From the NCBI GenBank assembly GCA_966250385.1, contig CBINHC010000006.1, forward strand, positions 62,001-126,000: 64,000 nucleotides of DNA, given 5' to 3'. The notes beneath the pieces were generated by a model that was given only the letters and a program-made list of their open reading frames with translations, had not been told where the DNA came from and searched no databases. Every line of letters starts with the position of its first letter. Position 1 is the stretch's first letter. This DNA comes from DASWTL01 sp966250385. Lineage in GTDB: Bacteria; Bacteroidota; Bacteroidia; Sphingobacteriales; Sphingobacteriaceae. A program made the translations under genes and the position numbers. This document shows, piece by piece, positions 16,914 through 25,394 of this stretch.

Positions 16914-17954
16914 ATGAAAAAAACGATTATAACGGTGTTAATCCTTTCCGCTGCAATGGTGTACTCCTGCAGCCCGGATCGGGGTAACGGGAACGTCCGG
17001 TTCAAAAGTCCGGAAATAGGGGCCGGCGCTTATGCCGGCGAACCGTTACTCCTGCAGGTTGATCCCGGTACTGCGTCTTTTGATTCCATTGTCTTTTACG
17101 CGGATGGCGCCCGTGTCTCGGCCGCAACAGACAGTTCGGCCGTGCAGCTGGATACCAGGAATCTCAGGATGGGAAACAGGCTCCTGACCGCCCGGGTCTA
17201 CCGAAACGGCCGGGTTGACAGCGTTGCCGGTAACGTGGTCCTTAAACCATCCGCGGAGCCTGAGAAGATCGGGTATGAGGTGGTCAGGACATTCCCCCAT
17301 GACACCAGCTCGTATACCCAGGGCCTAGAGTTTCACGACGGAATCTTTTATGAGAGTGACGGCGAGAATGGCGGGTCAAGTATCCGAAAGGTTGCCCTCT
17401 CGGGAAAGGTCCTGGAGCAGGTCGACCAGGATGCGGAGATTTTTGCTGAAGGACTGACGGTAATCGGCGATAAGGTGATCCAACTGACCTGGCTGAACAA
17501 GTTTGGCCTGGTCTGGGAAAAGAGCCGGTTCCGGGTGATCGGCCAATTTCCATATCAAAGCAGCCTGGAAGGATGGGGGCTCACCCATGACAGCGATCGG
17601 CTTTATAAATCGGACGGGTCCAACATGATCTATTTTCTCAATAAGGACACTTACAGGGAAGAAGGGTTCCTGGAGGTCTACAGCCATGCCGGGCCGGTTA
17701 GCCAGTTAAATGAGCTCGAATATATCGACGGCAAAATCTACGCGAATGTTTACCAGACTGATATGATCGTCATCATCGATCCGCGTACCGGTGCGGTGAC
17801 CGGTGAGATCGATCTTTCCGGATTATACCCGGCTGATATACGGAACGCCGGTGCCGACGTGCTGAACGGAATAGCCTACGATCCCGGTTCAGGTGCATTG
17901 TATGTAACCGGAAAGAAATGGGACAAGCTTTTCCAGATCCGGCTTAAGAAATAG
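16914..17954 (+). CDS. Glutaminyl-peptide cyclotransferase (glutamine cyclotransferase) lipoprotein
   Basis: 346-residue exported lipoprotein. The signal MKKTIITVLILSAAMVYSC ends at a lipobox Cys19. An immunoglobulin-like region (about 30-115) precedes a five-bladed beta-propeller of the plant/bacterial type glutaminyl cyclase family. Family motifs are VVRTFPHDTSSYTQGLEF, YESDGENGGSSIRKV, LTWLNKFGLVW, EGWGLTHD, QLNELEYIDGKIYANVY and NGIAYDP. It should convert N-terminal glutamine to pyroglutamate on periplasmic or surface proteins. ATG 16914 is chosen over in-frame ATG 16800 because it begins the signal peptide exactly. Confidence 0.9.
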   Translation: MKKTIITVLILSAAMVYSCSPDRGNGNVRFKSPEIGAGAYAGEPLLLQVDPGTASFDSIVFYADGARVSAATDSSAVQLDTRNLRMGNRLLTARVYRNGRVDSVAGNVVLKPSAEPEKIGYEVVRTFPHDTSSYTQGLEFHDGIFYESDGENGGSSIRKVALSGKVLEQVDQDAEIFAEGLTVIGDKVIQLTWLNKFGLVWEKSRFRVIGQFPYQSSLEGWGLTHDSDRLYKSDGSNMIYFLNKDTYREEGFLEVYSHAGPVSQLNELEYIDGKIYANVYQTDMIVIIDPRTGAVTGEIDLSGLYPADIRNAGADVLNGIAYDPGSGALYVTGKKWDKLFQIRLKK

Positions 17955-17960
17955 CAACAA

Positions 17961-17992
17961 AAAAACGGGATAAGTGATTTTATCCCGTTTTT
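17961..17992. terminator. Bidirectional rho-independent terminator
   Basis: 13-bp perfect stem AAAAACGGGATAA / TTATCCCGTTTTT with a six-base loop, between convergent cyclotransferase and pgi genes. Confidence 0.92.
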
Positions 17993-18011
17993 GCTGTTTC
18001 AATTCCCCGCA

Positions 18012-19667
18012 TTATCGTCTCCAGATCTTGTACTGGTTGATCAGTCCGTTGGTGGAGGCATCATGTGAGGCTACTTTTTCCTCGCCTTTTAGTTCCGGCA
18101 GGATCCGGCTGGCGAGCTGTTTGCCCAGTTCAACGCCCCACTGATCAAAACTGAAGATGTTCCAGATGACGCCCTGCGTAAAGATCTTGTGTTCGTACAT
18201 GGCAATTAGCGACCCCAGAATATATGGCGTGACCTTTCGGACCAGGATGGAGTTTGTCGGCCGGTTGCCCTCAAAGACCTTGAAGGGGGTAAGCCGGGTG
18301 ATATCCGTCTCGGACTTGCCCTGGGCAGCGAGTTCCTCTACCACCTCTTCAGCGGTTTTCCCGTTCATCAGCGCCTCGGTCTGGGCGAAATAGTTCGAAA
18401 GCAGCAGTTCGTGGTGCTGACCCTGCGGGTTATGGCTCTGCGCCGGTGCAATAAAGTCCGCCGGGATGAGCTTGGTTCCCTGGTGAATGAGCTGGTAAAA
18501 TGCATGCTGGCCGTTTGTTCCCGGTTCGCCCCAGATGACCGGGCCGGTCTGGTAGGTGACGACATGCCCTGTCCGGTCGATAGATTTTCCGTTACTTTCC
18601 ATATCGCCCTGCTGGAAGTAGGCCGCAAACCTGTGCATATACTGGTCATAGGGCAGGATCGCATGGCTTTCCGCACCGAAAAAGTTATTGTACCAGATTC
18701 CCAGAAGGGCCAGGAGGACCGGCATATTTTTGTCCAGCGGAGCCTGCCGGAAGTGTTTGTCCATGGCGTGTGCGCCGTTGAGCAATTCCCGAAAATTATC
18801 GAATCCGATACCCAGGGCGATCGAAGTGCCTATCGCACTCCAGAGGGAATACCTGCCTCCCACCCAGTCCCAGAATCCGAACATATTTCGGGTGTCGATC
18901 CCGAATTCGCTTACCGCCTTTGCATTGGTTGAAAGAGCCGCGAAATGTTTCGCTATATGATCGTCGGAACCGCCGCTGCCGAGGAACCAGTTCCTGGCCG
19001 TATGCGCGTTGGCCATGGTTTCCTGGGTAGTGAAGGTCTTGGAGGCGATCAGAAACAGGGTGGTCTCGGGATCCAGCGTCTTGATGGTCTCGGCGATGTG
19101 TGTGCCATCGACATTAGAAACAAAATGCATGTTCAGCCGTGTGCGGTATGCTTTCAGCGCCTCGGTCACCATGACAGGCCCGAGGTCTGAGCCGCCGATG
19201 CCGATATTGACCACATCAGTGATCGCCTTGCCCGTATATCCTTTCCATTCACCGGATATTACTGCCTGGCTGAATGATTCCATCCGGTCAAGGACCTCGT
19301 GGACGCCCGGCATGACGTCTTCCCCGTCGGTGGTTACACCGGTCCGCTCCGGATTCCGCAGGGCGGTGTGCAGGACCGCACGGTCCTCCGTTTCATTGAT
19401 GCGTTCGCCCCGGAACATTGCCTCAACAGCCCCTTTCAGGTCACATTCCTCTGCCAGGCGTATCAGGAGCGCTTTTGTTTCCTCCGTGATCCGGTTCTTC
19501 GAATAATCGAGGAGGATCTCTTCAAAGCGGATGGAGAACTTTTCGAACCGGTCAGGGTCCTTTGCGAACAGGTCCCGGAGGTGCGTGCGCTCCATTTCCT
19601 GATAATGCTCGGATAACTGGTTGTAACTCAGAGTTTCGGTAAAGCTTGTTCTTGGCAGCATGGTCAT
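18012..19667 (-). CDS. pgi: Glucose-6-phosphate isomerase
   Basis: 551 residues, the normal long bacterial form. It interconverts glucose-6-phosphate and fructose-6-phosphate in glycolysis and gluconeogenesis. Motifs are VVNIGIGGSDLGPVMV, SKTFTTQETMANA, the catalytic GEPGTNGQHAFYQLIHQG with Glu and His, and the C-terminal SFDQWGVELGK carrying the conserved Gln and Lys. It is a single gene between a shared terminator and the structured intergenic sequence upstream. A second ATG two codons in is an alternative start. Confidence 0.98.
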   Translation of the reverse strand: MTMLPRTSFTETLSYNQLSEHYQEMERTHLRDLFAKDPDRFEKFSIRFEEILLDYSKNRITEETKALLIRLAEECDLKGAVEAMFRGERINETEDRAVLHTALRNPERTGVTTDGEDVMPGVHEVLDRMESFSQAVISGEWKGYTGKAITDVVNIGIGGSDLGPVMVTEALKAYRTRLNMHFVSNVDGTHIAETIKTLDPETTLFLIASKTFTTQETMANAHTARNWFLGSGGSDDHIAKHFAALSTNAKAVSEFGIDTRNMFGFWDWVGGRYSLWSAIGTSIALGIGFDNFRELLNGAHAMDKHFRQAPLDKNMPVLLALLGIWYNNFFGAESHAILPYDQYMHRFAAYFQQGDMESNGKSIDRTGHVVTYQTGPVIWGEPGTNGQHAFYQLIHQGTKLIPADFIAPAQSHNPQGQHHELLLSNYFAQTEALMNGKTAEEVVEELAAQGKSETDITRLTPFKVFEGNRPTNSILVRKVTPYILGSLIAMYEHKIFTQGVIWNIFSFDQWGVELGKQLASRILPELKGEEKVASHDASTNGLINQYKIWRR

Positions 19668-19674
19668 AAATTTA

Positions 19675-19741
19675 ATTGCGAATGTAATAAGTAAAAAACA
19701 ATGGATTTGTTTACTTAGTGTCTGTGTGACACATTCGCAAT
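19675..19741. ncRNA. Three-way-junction inverted-repeat sequence (candidate structured RNA or operator)
   Basis: An outer 11-bp perfect stem ATTGCGAATGT (19675-19685) / ACATTCGCAAT (19731-19741) encloses two hairpins: TAAGTAAA / TTTACTTA (19688-19695, 19710-19717) and GTGTC / GACAC (19718-19722, 19728-19732). The second hairpin shares two bases with the outer stem. The sequence lies between divergent pgi and the next gene and could be transcribed from either strand. No known RNA family is recognised. Confidence 0.4.
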
Positions 19742-19844
19742 AAAATAGCCTTTTTGTTAAAAAAATACCAAAACAAATTCCATATTGGTCTTGTAGTTAT
19801 AAAGCGTTACTTGGTATATTTATAAAATTGATAATTAAGAAGCG

Positions 19845-20273
19845 ATGATTGAAAGGATATTTTCACTGGTAAAGAAAAATGCCGGGAACCTTCCCGCTGG
19901 AAACCCCAATGTGGAGAAATACCGGGATGAGATGATTATTGAGGCTTCAAGTTCAATTATCGACGGGATCAAGAGTTACCTGGATAATGGAAAGTTCAGC
20001 GAGATTCTGGAGTTCTTTAAACAGTGTCCGCCGAACTGCTCACTGGTGAAGAGCATCTCGAACAAGTTTGCCAGCAGGCTGGGACGATTCTACGACATCG
20101 GTATGGAGGAAGGCAGGATCATTGCTTCTGCGCTGATTCCTACGGCCCTGCAGGACCTGGTGCACAACGCATCGAACAGTGAGGATGAAAGCTTCAATGT
20201 TGTTTCACTGCTTTCGTACATTAACGGCCGGTTTGTTGACTTCAACGACGTGGCGACCCGACTGTCTGCCTAG
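19845..20273 (+). CDS. Conserved-type hypothetical protein
   Basis: 142 residues, soluble, no signal peptide and no recognised family. It is mostly helical in appearance: an amphipathic N-terminus (MIERIFSLVKKNAGNLPAG), ASSSIIDGIKSYLDNGKFSEILEFFK, and a C-terminal FNVVSLLSYINGRFVDFNDVATRLSA that faintly recalls DUF937-like helical bundles, which is too weak for a call. It is a single gene with its own terminator, and a near-consensus -7 box (TATATTTA) lies about 22 nt upstream. Confidence 0.7.
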   Translation: MIERIFSLVKKNAGNLPAGNPNVEKYRDEMIIEASSSIIDGIKSYLDNGKFSEILEFFKQCPPNCSLVKSISNKFASRLGRFYDIGMEEGRIIASALIPTALQDLVHNASNSEDESFNVVSLLSYINGRFVDFNDVATRLSA

Positions 20274-20289
20274 TATTCAAATGTACCTC

Positions 20290-20330
20290 TGCCTGTAACA
20301 TTCTTCGGATATTGTTACAGGCATTTGTAT
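20290..20330 (+). terminator. Rho-independent terminator
   Basis: Perfect 11-bp stem TGCCTGTAACA / TGTTACAGGCA with a 12-base loop followed by TTTGTATTT, 17 nt after the stop codon. Confidence 0.8.
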
Positions 20331-20374
20331 TTCTGCAGGGCGATGTGCTATCTTTCAGCATAATTTTAACTAAT

Positions 20375-21688
20375 ATGAGAAAACTGCTGTTGGCTGCCTT
20401 TCTGGCAATCAATGTCTCCGCATTTGCGCAAACCAAGGCGGAGGACGTAAAATCGTTCACGCTGAAGAACGGAATGAAGTTTCTGGTTCTGGAAGACCAT
20501 TCCATTCCCAATGCCAATATGTACCTGTTTTACAAGGTGGGTTCACGGAACGAACATCCTGGGATCACGGGATTGTCCCATTTCTTCGAGCATATGATGT
20601 TCAACGGCTCCAAGAAGTTCGGACCGAAAATGTTTGACCGGACAATGGAGTTCAACGGCGGATCGAACAACGCATATACCACCGAAGATGTAACGGTATA
20701 TACCGACTGGTTCCCTTCAACTGCCCTGGAAACGATGTTTGACCTGGAGTCTGACCGGATTGCGAACCTTTCGATCGACCCCAAGATGGTTGAAAGCGAA
20801 CGCGGTGTAGTCCTTTCCGAGCGGAGCACGGGACTGGAAAATTCGCCGTGGAGAATGCTCGGCGAAGCGGTAGGTGCAACAGCCTTTGTGGAACACCCGT
20901 ACGGCTGGTCGGTAATCGGATATGAAGAAGATATTAAGAACTGGACCAAGGAAGACCTGGAAAACTATTTCAGGACCTATTATGCTCCCAACAATTGTGT
21001 AGTGGTCATTTCAGGTGACGTCAAAACGGATGAGGTGAAGCGTCTGGCCCAGAAATATATGGAGCCGATCCCTGCCGGACCGGCACCGAAGCCGGTTCAC
21101 CTGGTGGAGCCGCCACAGACAGGCGAACGTCGCATCACGGTTCAGAAGCAGGTGGCCACTCCCTATATGATGGTTGCTTACCACGTTCCTGAGGCAAAAC
21201 AGGATGATTACTATGCGCTCAGTATTCTTAGTTCAATCCTGTCCAGTGGAAATACCTCCCGGTTGTATTCCGCCCTGGTGGACAAAAAACAGCTGGCCAC
21301 TACCGTTTTCTCCAGTTACGGCGAGAGCTTTGATCCGACCCTGTTCCAAATCTATGCAGTAAGTGCAAAAGGCGCCTCCGAAGCAGCGCTGGAAGATGCC
21401 ATTTTTGAAGAAGTGGACAAGATCAAAAAAGACGGTATTACAGACCGCGAACTTCAGAAAATTAAGAATCAGAAGATGATGGAGTTTTACGGACAGGTCG
21501 AGACGATAAACGGAAAATCGAATAATATCGGAACCTACGAAGTATTCTTCGGTGATTATAAAAAGATGTTTAACGCTCCTGCCGCGTTCAACAAGGTAAC
21601 CGCAGAAGATGTAAAACGCGTTGCGGCCAAATATTTCACAAAGTCCAACCGGACGATCGGTGTACTAAAAGCTAACGTGGAGGAATAA
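20375..21688 (+). CDS. M16 family zinc metallopeptidase, catalytic partner
   Basis: 437 residues with a Sec signal (MRKLLLAAFLAINVSAFAQ). This is the pitrilysin/processing-peptidase fold: the inverted zinc motif HFFEH (His69, Glu72, His73) and the downstream glutamate in VESERGVVLSERS are intact, as is the peptidase family pattern NGSKKFGPKMFDR ... NNAYTTEDVTVYTD. It acts in the periplasm or outer membrane, probably on short peptides or unfolded chains. It lies 5 nt from the second M16 gene, and the pair probably forms a heterodimer as in other two-gene M16B systems. ATG 20375 gives a clean signal; the in-frame ATG 20312 precedes it inside a terminator region. Confidence 0.93.
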   Translation: MRKLLLAAFLAINVSAFAQTKAEDVKSFTLKNGMKFLVLEDHSIPNANMYLFYKVGSRNEHPGITGLSHFFEHMMFNGSKKFGPKMFDRTMEFNGGSNNAYTTEDVTVYTDWFPSTALETMFDLESDRIANLSIDPKMVESERGVVLSERSTGLENSPWRMLGEAVGATAFVEHPYGWSVIGYEEDIKNWTKEDLENYFRTYYAPNNCVVVISGDVKTDEVKRLAQKYMEPIPAGPAPKPVHLVEPPQTGERRITVQKQVATPYMMVAYHVPEAKQDDYYALSILSSILSSGNTSRLYSALVDKKQLATTVFSSYGESFDPTLFQIYAVSAKGASEAALEDAIFEEVDKIKKDGITDRELQKIKNQKMMEFYGQVETINGKSNNIGTYEVFFGDYKKMFNAPAAFNKVTAEDVKRVAAKYFTKSNRTIGVLKANVEE

Positions 21689-21693
21689 GCAAA

Positions 21694-23082
21694 ATGAATA
21701 GGTTCAAATATATTTCAGTTCTTTTTATTGCCGTATTTGCAGTTAAGCTCGCTTCGGCACAGTCGTACAAGCTCCCTGCGTACGAAAAATTCACCCTGAG
21801 CAACGGGCTCACCGTTTACCTGATGGAGCAGCATGAAGTTCCGACAGTCACGGTCTCTGCCATCCTTCCTGCAGGAGCGATCTATGATGGCCAGAAATCG
21901 GGGCTGGCCAGTTTAACGGCCGCGGGCCTTCAGTATGGAACGAAAAGTTTTACCAAAGCAAAGATGGAAGAGGAACTCGACTTCATCGGGGCTAGCCTGA
22001 ATACCTATGCGACGAAGGAATCGGCCGGCCTTTCGGCTGAATTTGCGGCAAAGGATCAGGACAAGGTACTGGGCATGATCAAGGAAGTTTTGGTTGACCC
22101 GGTATTTGATGCGGGAGAGTTCGCGAAAGAAAAGAAGCGGGTAATTACCGGCCTGGAGCAGGCAAAGGAAAGCCCACGCCAGGTGATCAGCGGCTACTGG
22201 GACAAACTGATCTTCGGCAGCCATGTTTATGGCAACCCGGTCAGCGGCACTCCGGTAACGGTCGGAAAGCTTACGGCGGAGGATCTGAAGACATTCTATA
22301 AACAGAATTACCGTCCCGAAGGGTCGGCCATTGCAGTAGTCGGCGATTTCAATAAGAAGGAAATGCGGGGCAAACTCACCAAGTTGTTTTCATCATGGAA
22401 GAAGGCCGGTGGCAAAACGGATAACCTGGCGTCTGCGGAAGTCAAGGCGCCCTCCGGCCCGCAGGTCCTGCTCGTGAACAAGGAGGATGCGCGGGAAACG
22501 ACTTTCCTGATCGGCGGTCTGGGCATCAGCCGGAACAATCCCGACTATGTCGCCATCGACGTCATCAACACGGTATTCGGAGGACGCTTCACCTCCATGC
22601 TGAATGACGAGCTGCGGGTTAACTCCGGGCTTACCTATGGTGCGAACAGCCGCTTCTCGCCACTGAAGAACGCCGGAACGTTCGCGATCTCAACTTTTAC
22701 GGCAACCAAAACGACGGAACAAGCCATAGACAAGGCCCTCGAGGTTCTTAAAACCCTGCATTCAAAAGGAATTGACGAGCAGACACTGGCCTCGGCAAAG
22801 AACTATGTGAAGGGCCAGTTTCCGCCGCGGTATGAAACTTCCGGCCAGCTTGCCGGTCTGCTTACCTCGATGTTCTGGTATGGATTCGATGAGTCTTATA
22901 TCAATAATTTCGAGAACGAAGTAAACAGTATGACCACGGCGAAGGCGCGTGAGATCATCAGAAAGTACTTTCCTGCTGAAAACCTCCAGTTCGTTCTGAT
23001 CGGTAAATCGTCGGATATCCGTAAAACGGCAGAAAAACTGGGTACCGTTACTGAAAAGCAGATCAAAGCAGACGGATTCTAA
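21694..23082 (+). CDS. M16 family protein, non-catalytic partner
   Basis: 462 residues with a signal peptide (cleavage after VKLASAQ). It has the same two-domain M16 fold, but the HxxEH site is replaced by SGLASLTAAGLQYG, so no zinc can be held. The C-terminal half keeps FGGRFTSMLNDELRVNSGLTYGANSRFSP, the pattern with Arg and Tyr that completes the active site of the catalytic partner in heterodimeric M16 enzymes. It is cotranscribed 5 nt after the catalytic gene. Confidence 0.92.
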   Translation: MNRFKYISVLFIAVFAVKLASAQSYKLPAYEKFTLSNGLTVYLMEQHEVPTVTVSAILPAGAIYDGQKSGLASLTAAGLQYGTKSFTKAKMEEELDFIGASLNTYATKESAGLSAEFAAKDQDKVLGMIKEVLVDPVFDAGEFAKEKKRVITGLEQAKESPRQVISGYWDKLIFGSHVYGNPVSGTPVTVGKLTAEDLKTFYKQNYRPEGSAIAVVGDFNKKEMRGKLTKLFSSWKKAGGKTDNLASAEVKAPSGPQVLLVNKEDARETTFLIGGLGISRNNPDYVAIDVINTVFGGRFTSMLNDELRVNSGLTYGANSRFSPLKNAGTFAISTFTATKTTEQAIDKALEVLKTLHSKGIDEQTLASAKNYVKGQFPPRYETSGQLAGLLTSMFWYGFDESYINNFENEVNSMTTAKAREIIRKYFPAENLQFVLIGKSSDIRKTAEKLGTVTEKQIKADGF

Positions 23083-23111
23083 TGGTCTTTTATTTTTCAG
23101 GAAAGAAATTA

Positions 23112-23119
23112 TACCTTTG
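23112..23119 (+). promoter_or_regulatory. -7 promoter box
   Basis: TACCTTTG, exact TAnnTTTG, 20 nt upstream of the small gene at 23140. Confidence 0.5.
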
Positions 23120-23139
23120 CCGAAAATTCGCTCTCTGGA

Positions 23140-23376
23140 ATGAACTCGAAAGAAAACCTGTACCGTAAGCAGGAAAAGCTGTTCAAAGTAATGTTTCTGG
23201 CCTTATGCCTGACCTTGGGGGTCTTCTATTACCAGACCTTTTTCAAATCGGAGGCATCGCTTTCGACGAAAAAGGCAGATTGCAACAGCCCAGCCACGGT
23301 TTGTATGCTCACTCCTGGGCAGGGGCGGACAGTGGACAAACTGGTTCCGGCCCTTTGCTGCCAGAACAGGAAATAA
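23140..23376 (+). CDS. Small single-span membrane protein with four cysteines
   Basis: 78 residues, not recognised. A polar lead (MNSKENLYRKQEKLFK) is followed by one membrane helix (VMFLALCLTLGVFYYQTFF) and a 40-residue tail with four cysteines (ADCNSPATVC and PALCCQNRK). The positive-inside rule puts the tail in the periplasm, where the cysteines could form disulfides or bind metal. It has its own -7 box and a terminator, which supports a real gene. No partner is evident. Confidence 0.6.
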   Translation: MNSKENLYRKQEKLFKVMFLALCLTLGVFYYQTFFKSEASLSTKKADCNSPATVCMLTPGQGRTVDKLVPALCCQNRK

Positions 23377-23392
23377 GACGGTCAGACTATAC

Positions 23393-23428
23393 ACGAAAGC
23401 CCGTACCAGACCAGGTGCGGGCTTTCGT
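23393..23428. terminator. Bidirectional terminator-like hairpin
   Basis: CGAAAGCCCG / CGGGCTTTCG, a 10-bp perfect stem (23394-23403, 23418-23427) with a 14-base loop, between convergent genes. The T-run is short (CTTTCGTT), so efficiency is uncertain. Confidence 0.7.
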
Positions 23429-24186
23429 TATCCGATCTTTTCTCCTTTTCGTATTCCACAGCCCCTGAAGGTTTTTCCGTTCAGCAGCACGGTCGCCGTA
23501 TGATTGTACCGGCGGTCAGACATGCCGTCGCGGCATGCCTGCTCACTCAGCGTCACTTCCAGCGCGTTCCTGCGATCCGCACTCCGGACCTCGTATCTTA
23601 CCCGGCCCTGTACGGAAATCGCACCGGCATACGGAAATTCATAAACCTTCTGAGCGCCGATGTCTTTAAAGACAATCCTTTTTTCATAGGGAATGATTTC
23701 AAGGGTCCAGAACGGTTCGTTGCCCAGCGCGACATATTCATATGGAAAGCATTCGGTGCGGTAATCTTTGGGCTTCAGCCGGATGACGTCCCTGACGATC
23801 AGTTCATTCGCATATTCGGAGGCATATCCCAATGAGGAGTGCCCCCGGAGGTAGCCTTTCAGCTCCACGTAGACGCTTTCGTAGGGATAGGGCAGTGCCC
23901 TTTCAGACGTTCGATACAGGTCTGCAAGCCGTGCTGTACTGTCCGTTAGCCAGTATACCGTTTGGGTATTGCAGTCATAAAAGGTGCTCACCTCATCTCC
24001 ATAGGTATACAGTCCCCTGAAGCTTTTCAGATGATCCGGCTTTTTGGGATCTCTGAGCTCACCACTGATCACACCGGTGTCTTTGCGGACCTCATCCGGC
24101 GGTGCCTTGAATTTGATCTTTCGCTGGCAACTCAGCAGCATGATGAGGGTGATCGTCAGCATGGCATATGTTTTGGCTGGATACAT
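23428..24186 (-). CDS. Lipoprotein with NlpE-like and COG3650-like domains
   Basis: 252 residues. A signal with a lipobox (LIMLLSC, Cys20) anchors it to a membrane. Residues about 55-140 (SFRGLYTYGDEVSTFYDCN ... YVELKGYL) resemble the C-terminal OB-like domain of NlpE, the envelope-stress/copper lipoprotein. Residues about 150-245 (GNEPFWTLEI ... CRDGMSDRRYNHTATVLLNG and GCG near the end) resemble the COG3650 domain. The exact function is unknown; an envelope sensor or structural lipoprotein is a guess. It is a single gene with a divergent prfB upstream. Confidence 0.75.
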   Translation of the reverse strand: MYPAKTYAMLTITLIMLLSCQRKIKFKAPPDEVRKDTGVISGELRDPKKPDHLKSFRGLYTYGDEVSTFYDCNTQTVYWLTDSTARLADLYRTSERALPYPYESVYVELKGYLRGHSSLGYASEYANELIVRDVIRLKPKDYRTECFPYEYVALGNEPFWTLEIIPYEKRIVFKDIGAQKVYEFPYAGAISVQGRVRYEVRSADRRNALEVTLSEQACRDGMSDRRYNHTATVLLNGKTFRGCGIRKGEKIG

Positions 24187-24249
24187 CTCTTAAAAACACC
24201 TGCTGACCGAATAAGTTCTCGGCGGCCGTTGCCGGGAAACTAAATTTTC

Positions 24250-24257
24250 TATTTTTG
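24250..24257 (+). promoter_or_regulatory. -7 promoter box abutting the prfB start codon
   Basis: TATTTTTG, exact TAnnTTTG, four bases before ATG, with a TTG 18 bases upstream (24229-24231) as a possible -33 element. Confidence 0.6.
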
Positions 24258-24261
24258 CAAT

Positions 24262-25339
24262 ATGACTAAAGAACAGATTCAGGATTTAAGGGACAGAGTA
24301 ACGGCCCTGAGGAGGCATCTTTGACATCGATAACAAGATCGAAGACCTTAAGTACGAAGAAAGCTTAACCTTAAACCCCAATTTTTGGGACAACCCCAAA
24401 AATGCCGAAAAATCGCTGCAGGCGATCAAGACCAAGAAGAACTGGATTACGTCGTATAACGATGTTAATTCCGCCGTGGAAGATGCTGCAGTTATGCTGA
24501 ACTTTTTCCAGTCCGGCGACGCTACCGAAGATGATCTGCGGGAGCAGTTTAACAGTGCCCTGAAGCTTCTTGAGGAGCTTGAGTTCAAGAACATGCTCAG
24601 TTCTGCCGAAGATCAGCTGTATGCCGTCATGCAGATCACTGCAGGTGCCGGCGGGACCGAAAGCTGTGACTGGGCCGCCATGCTCATGCGCATGTATATC
24701 ATGTGGGGCGAGAAGAATGGCTTCAGGGTTACCGAGCAGGATTCCCAGGAAGGGGATGTTGCGGGCATCAAATCGGTTACCCTGCAATTTGAGGGAGATT
24801 TCGCTTACGGGTATCTGAAAGGCGAAAACGGGGTGCACCGGCTGGTCCGGATCTCACCGTTCGATTCCAACGGGAAACGACATACGTCATTTGCCTCGGT
24901 TTACGTTTACCCGCTGGTGGATGATTCGATCGAGATCGAAGTCAATCCGGCAGATATCGAGTTTGAGACCTTCCGTTCAGGAGGTGCAGGTGGCCAGAAT
25001 GTGAACAAGGTTGAAACCGCCGTGCGGTTATACCATAAACCATCCGGGATCATCATTAAGAACCAGGAATCCCGGTCGCAGTTACAGAACAAGGAGAATG
25101 CGATCCGCTTATTGAAATCCCAGCTGTATGAGATCGAGCTCCGGAAACGGATGGAGACGACCGCCGCGATTGAAGGATCGAAGAAAAAGATCGAGTGGGG
25201 ATCGCAGATCCGGAATTATGTTCTTCACCCGTATAAACTGGTGAAGGACCTGCGCACTAACTATGAAACATCCAACGCCCAGGGCGTGTTGGACGGCGAT
25301 CTGGATGAATTCCTGAAAGCCTATCTGATGGAGTTCTAA
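24262..25339 (+). CDS. prfB: Peptide chain release factor 2 (programmed +1 frameshift)
   Basis: 358 residues after frameshifting; read as 24262-24321 joined to 24323-25339. It releases the nascent chain at UGA and UAA. The zero-frame ORF is only 20 codons (MTKEQIQDLRDRVTALRRHL) and stops at TGA 24322-24324; the +1 frame continues as DIDNKIEDLKYEE. The stop-recognition motif SPF (198-200 in ISPFDSNGKRHTS) and the peptidyl-hydrolysis motif GGQ (243-245, SGGAGGQNVNKVETAVR) are intact. Frameshifting lets RF2 regulate its own synthesis. Automatic callers may start it falsely at 24476. Confidence 0.97.
24310..24325 (+). promoter_or_regulatory. RF2 programmed frameshift site
   Basis: AGGAGG CAT CTT TGA C: an internal Shine-Dalgarno-like AGGAGG, three bases, then the slippery CTT and in-frame TGA followed by C. 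It is almost identical to the E. coli site, although native genes here show little Shine-Dalgarno use. Confidence 0.95.
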
Positions 25340-25356
25340 CTGAAGTTTTAATAGAG

Positions 25357-25394
25357 AAAAAACCTGCAGGACTAATACTACCTGCAGGTTTTTT
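25357..25394. terminator. Bidirectional rho-independent terminator
   Basis: 14-bp perfect stem AAAAAACCTGCAGG / CCTGCAGGTTTTTT with a ten-base loop, between convergent prfB and the SirB1-like gene. Confidence 0.92.

Noticed and set aside
24476..25339. prfB starting at ATG 24476
   Set aside because: The programmed frameshift provides the full N-terminus; a start here would remove about 70 residues of RF2.
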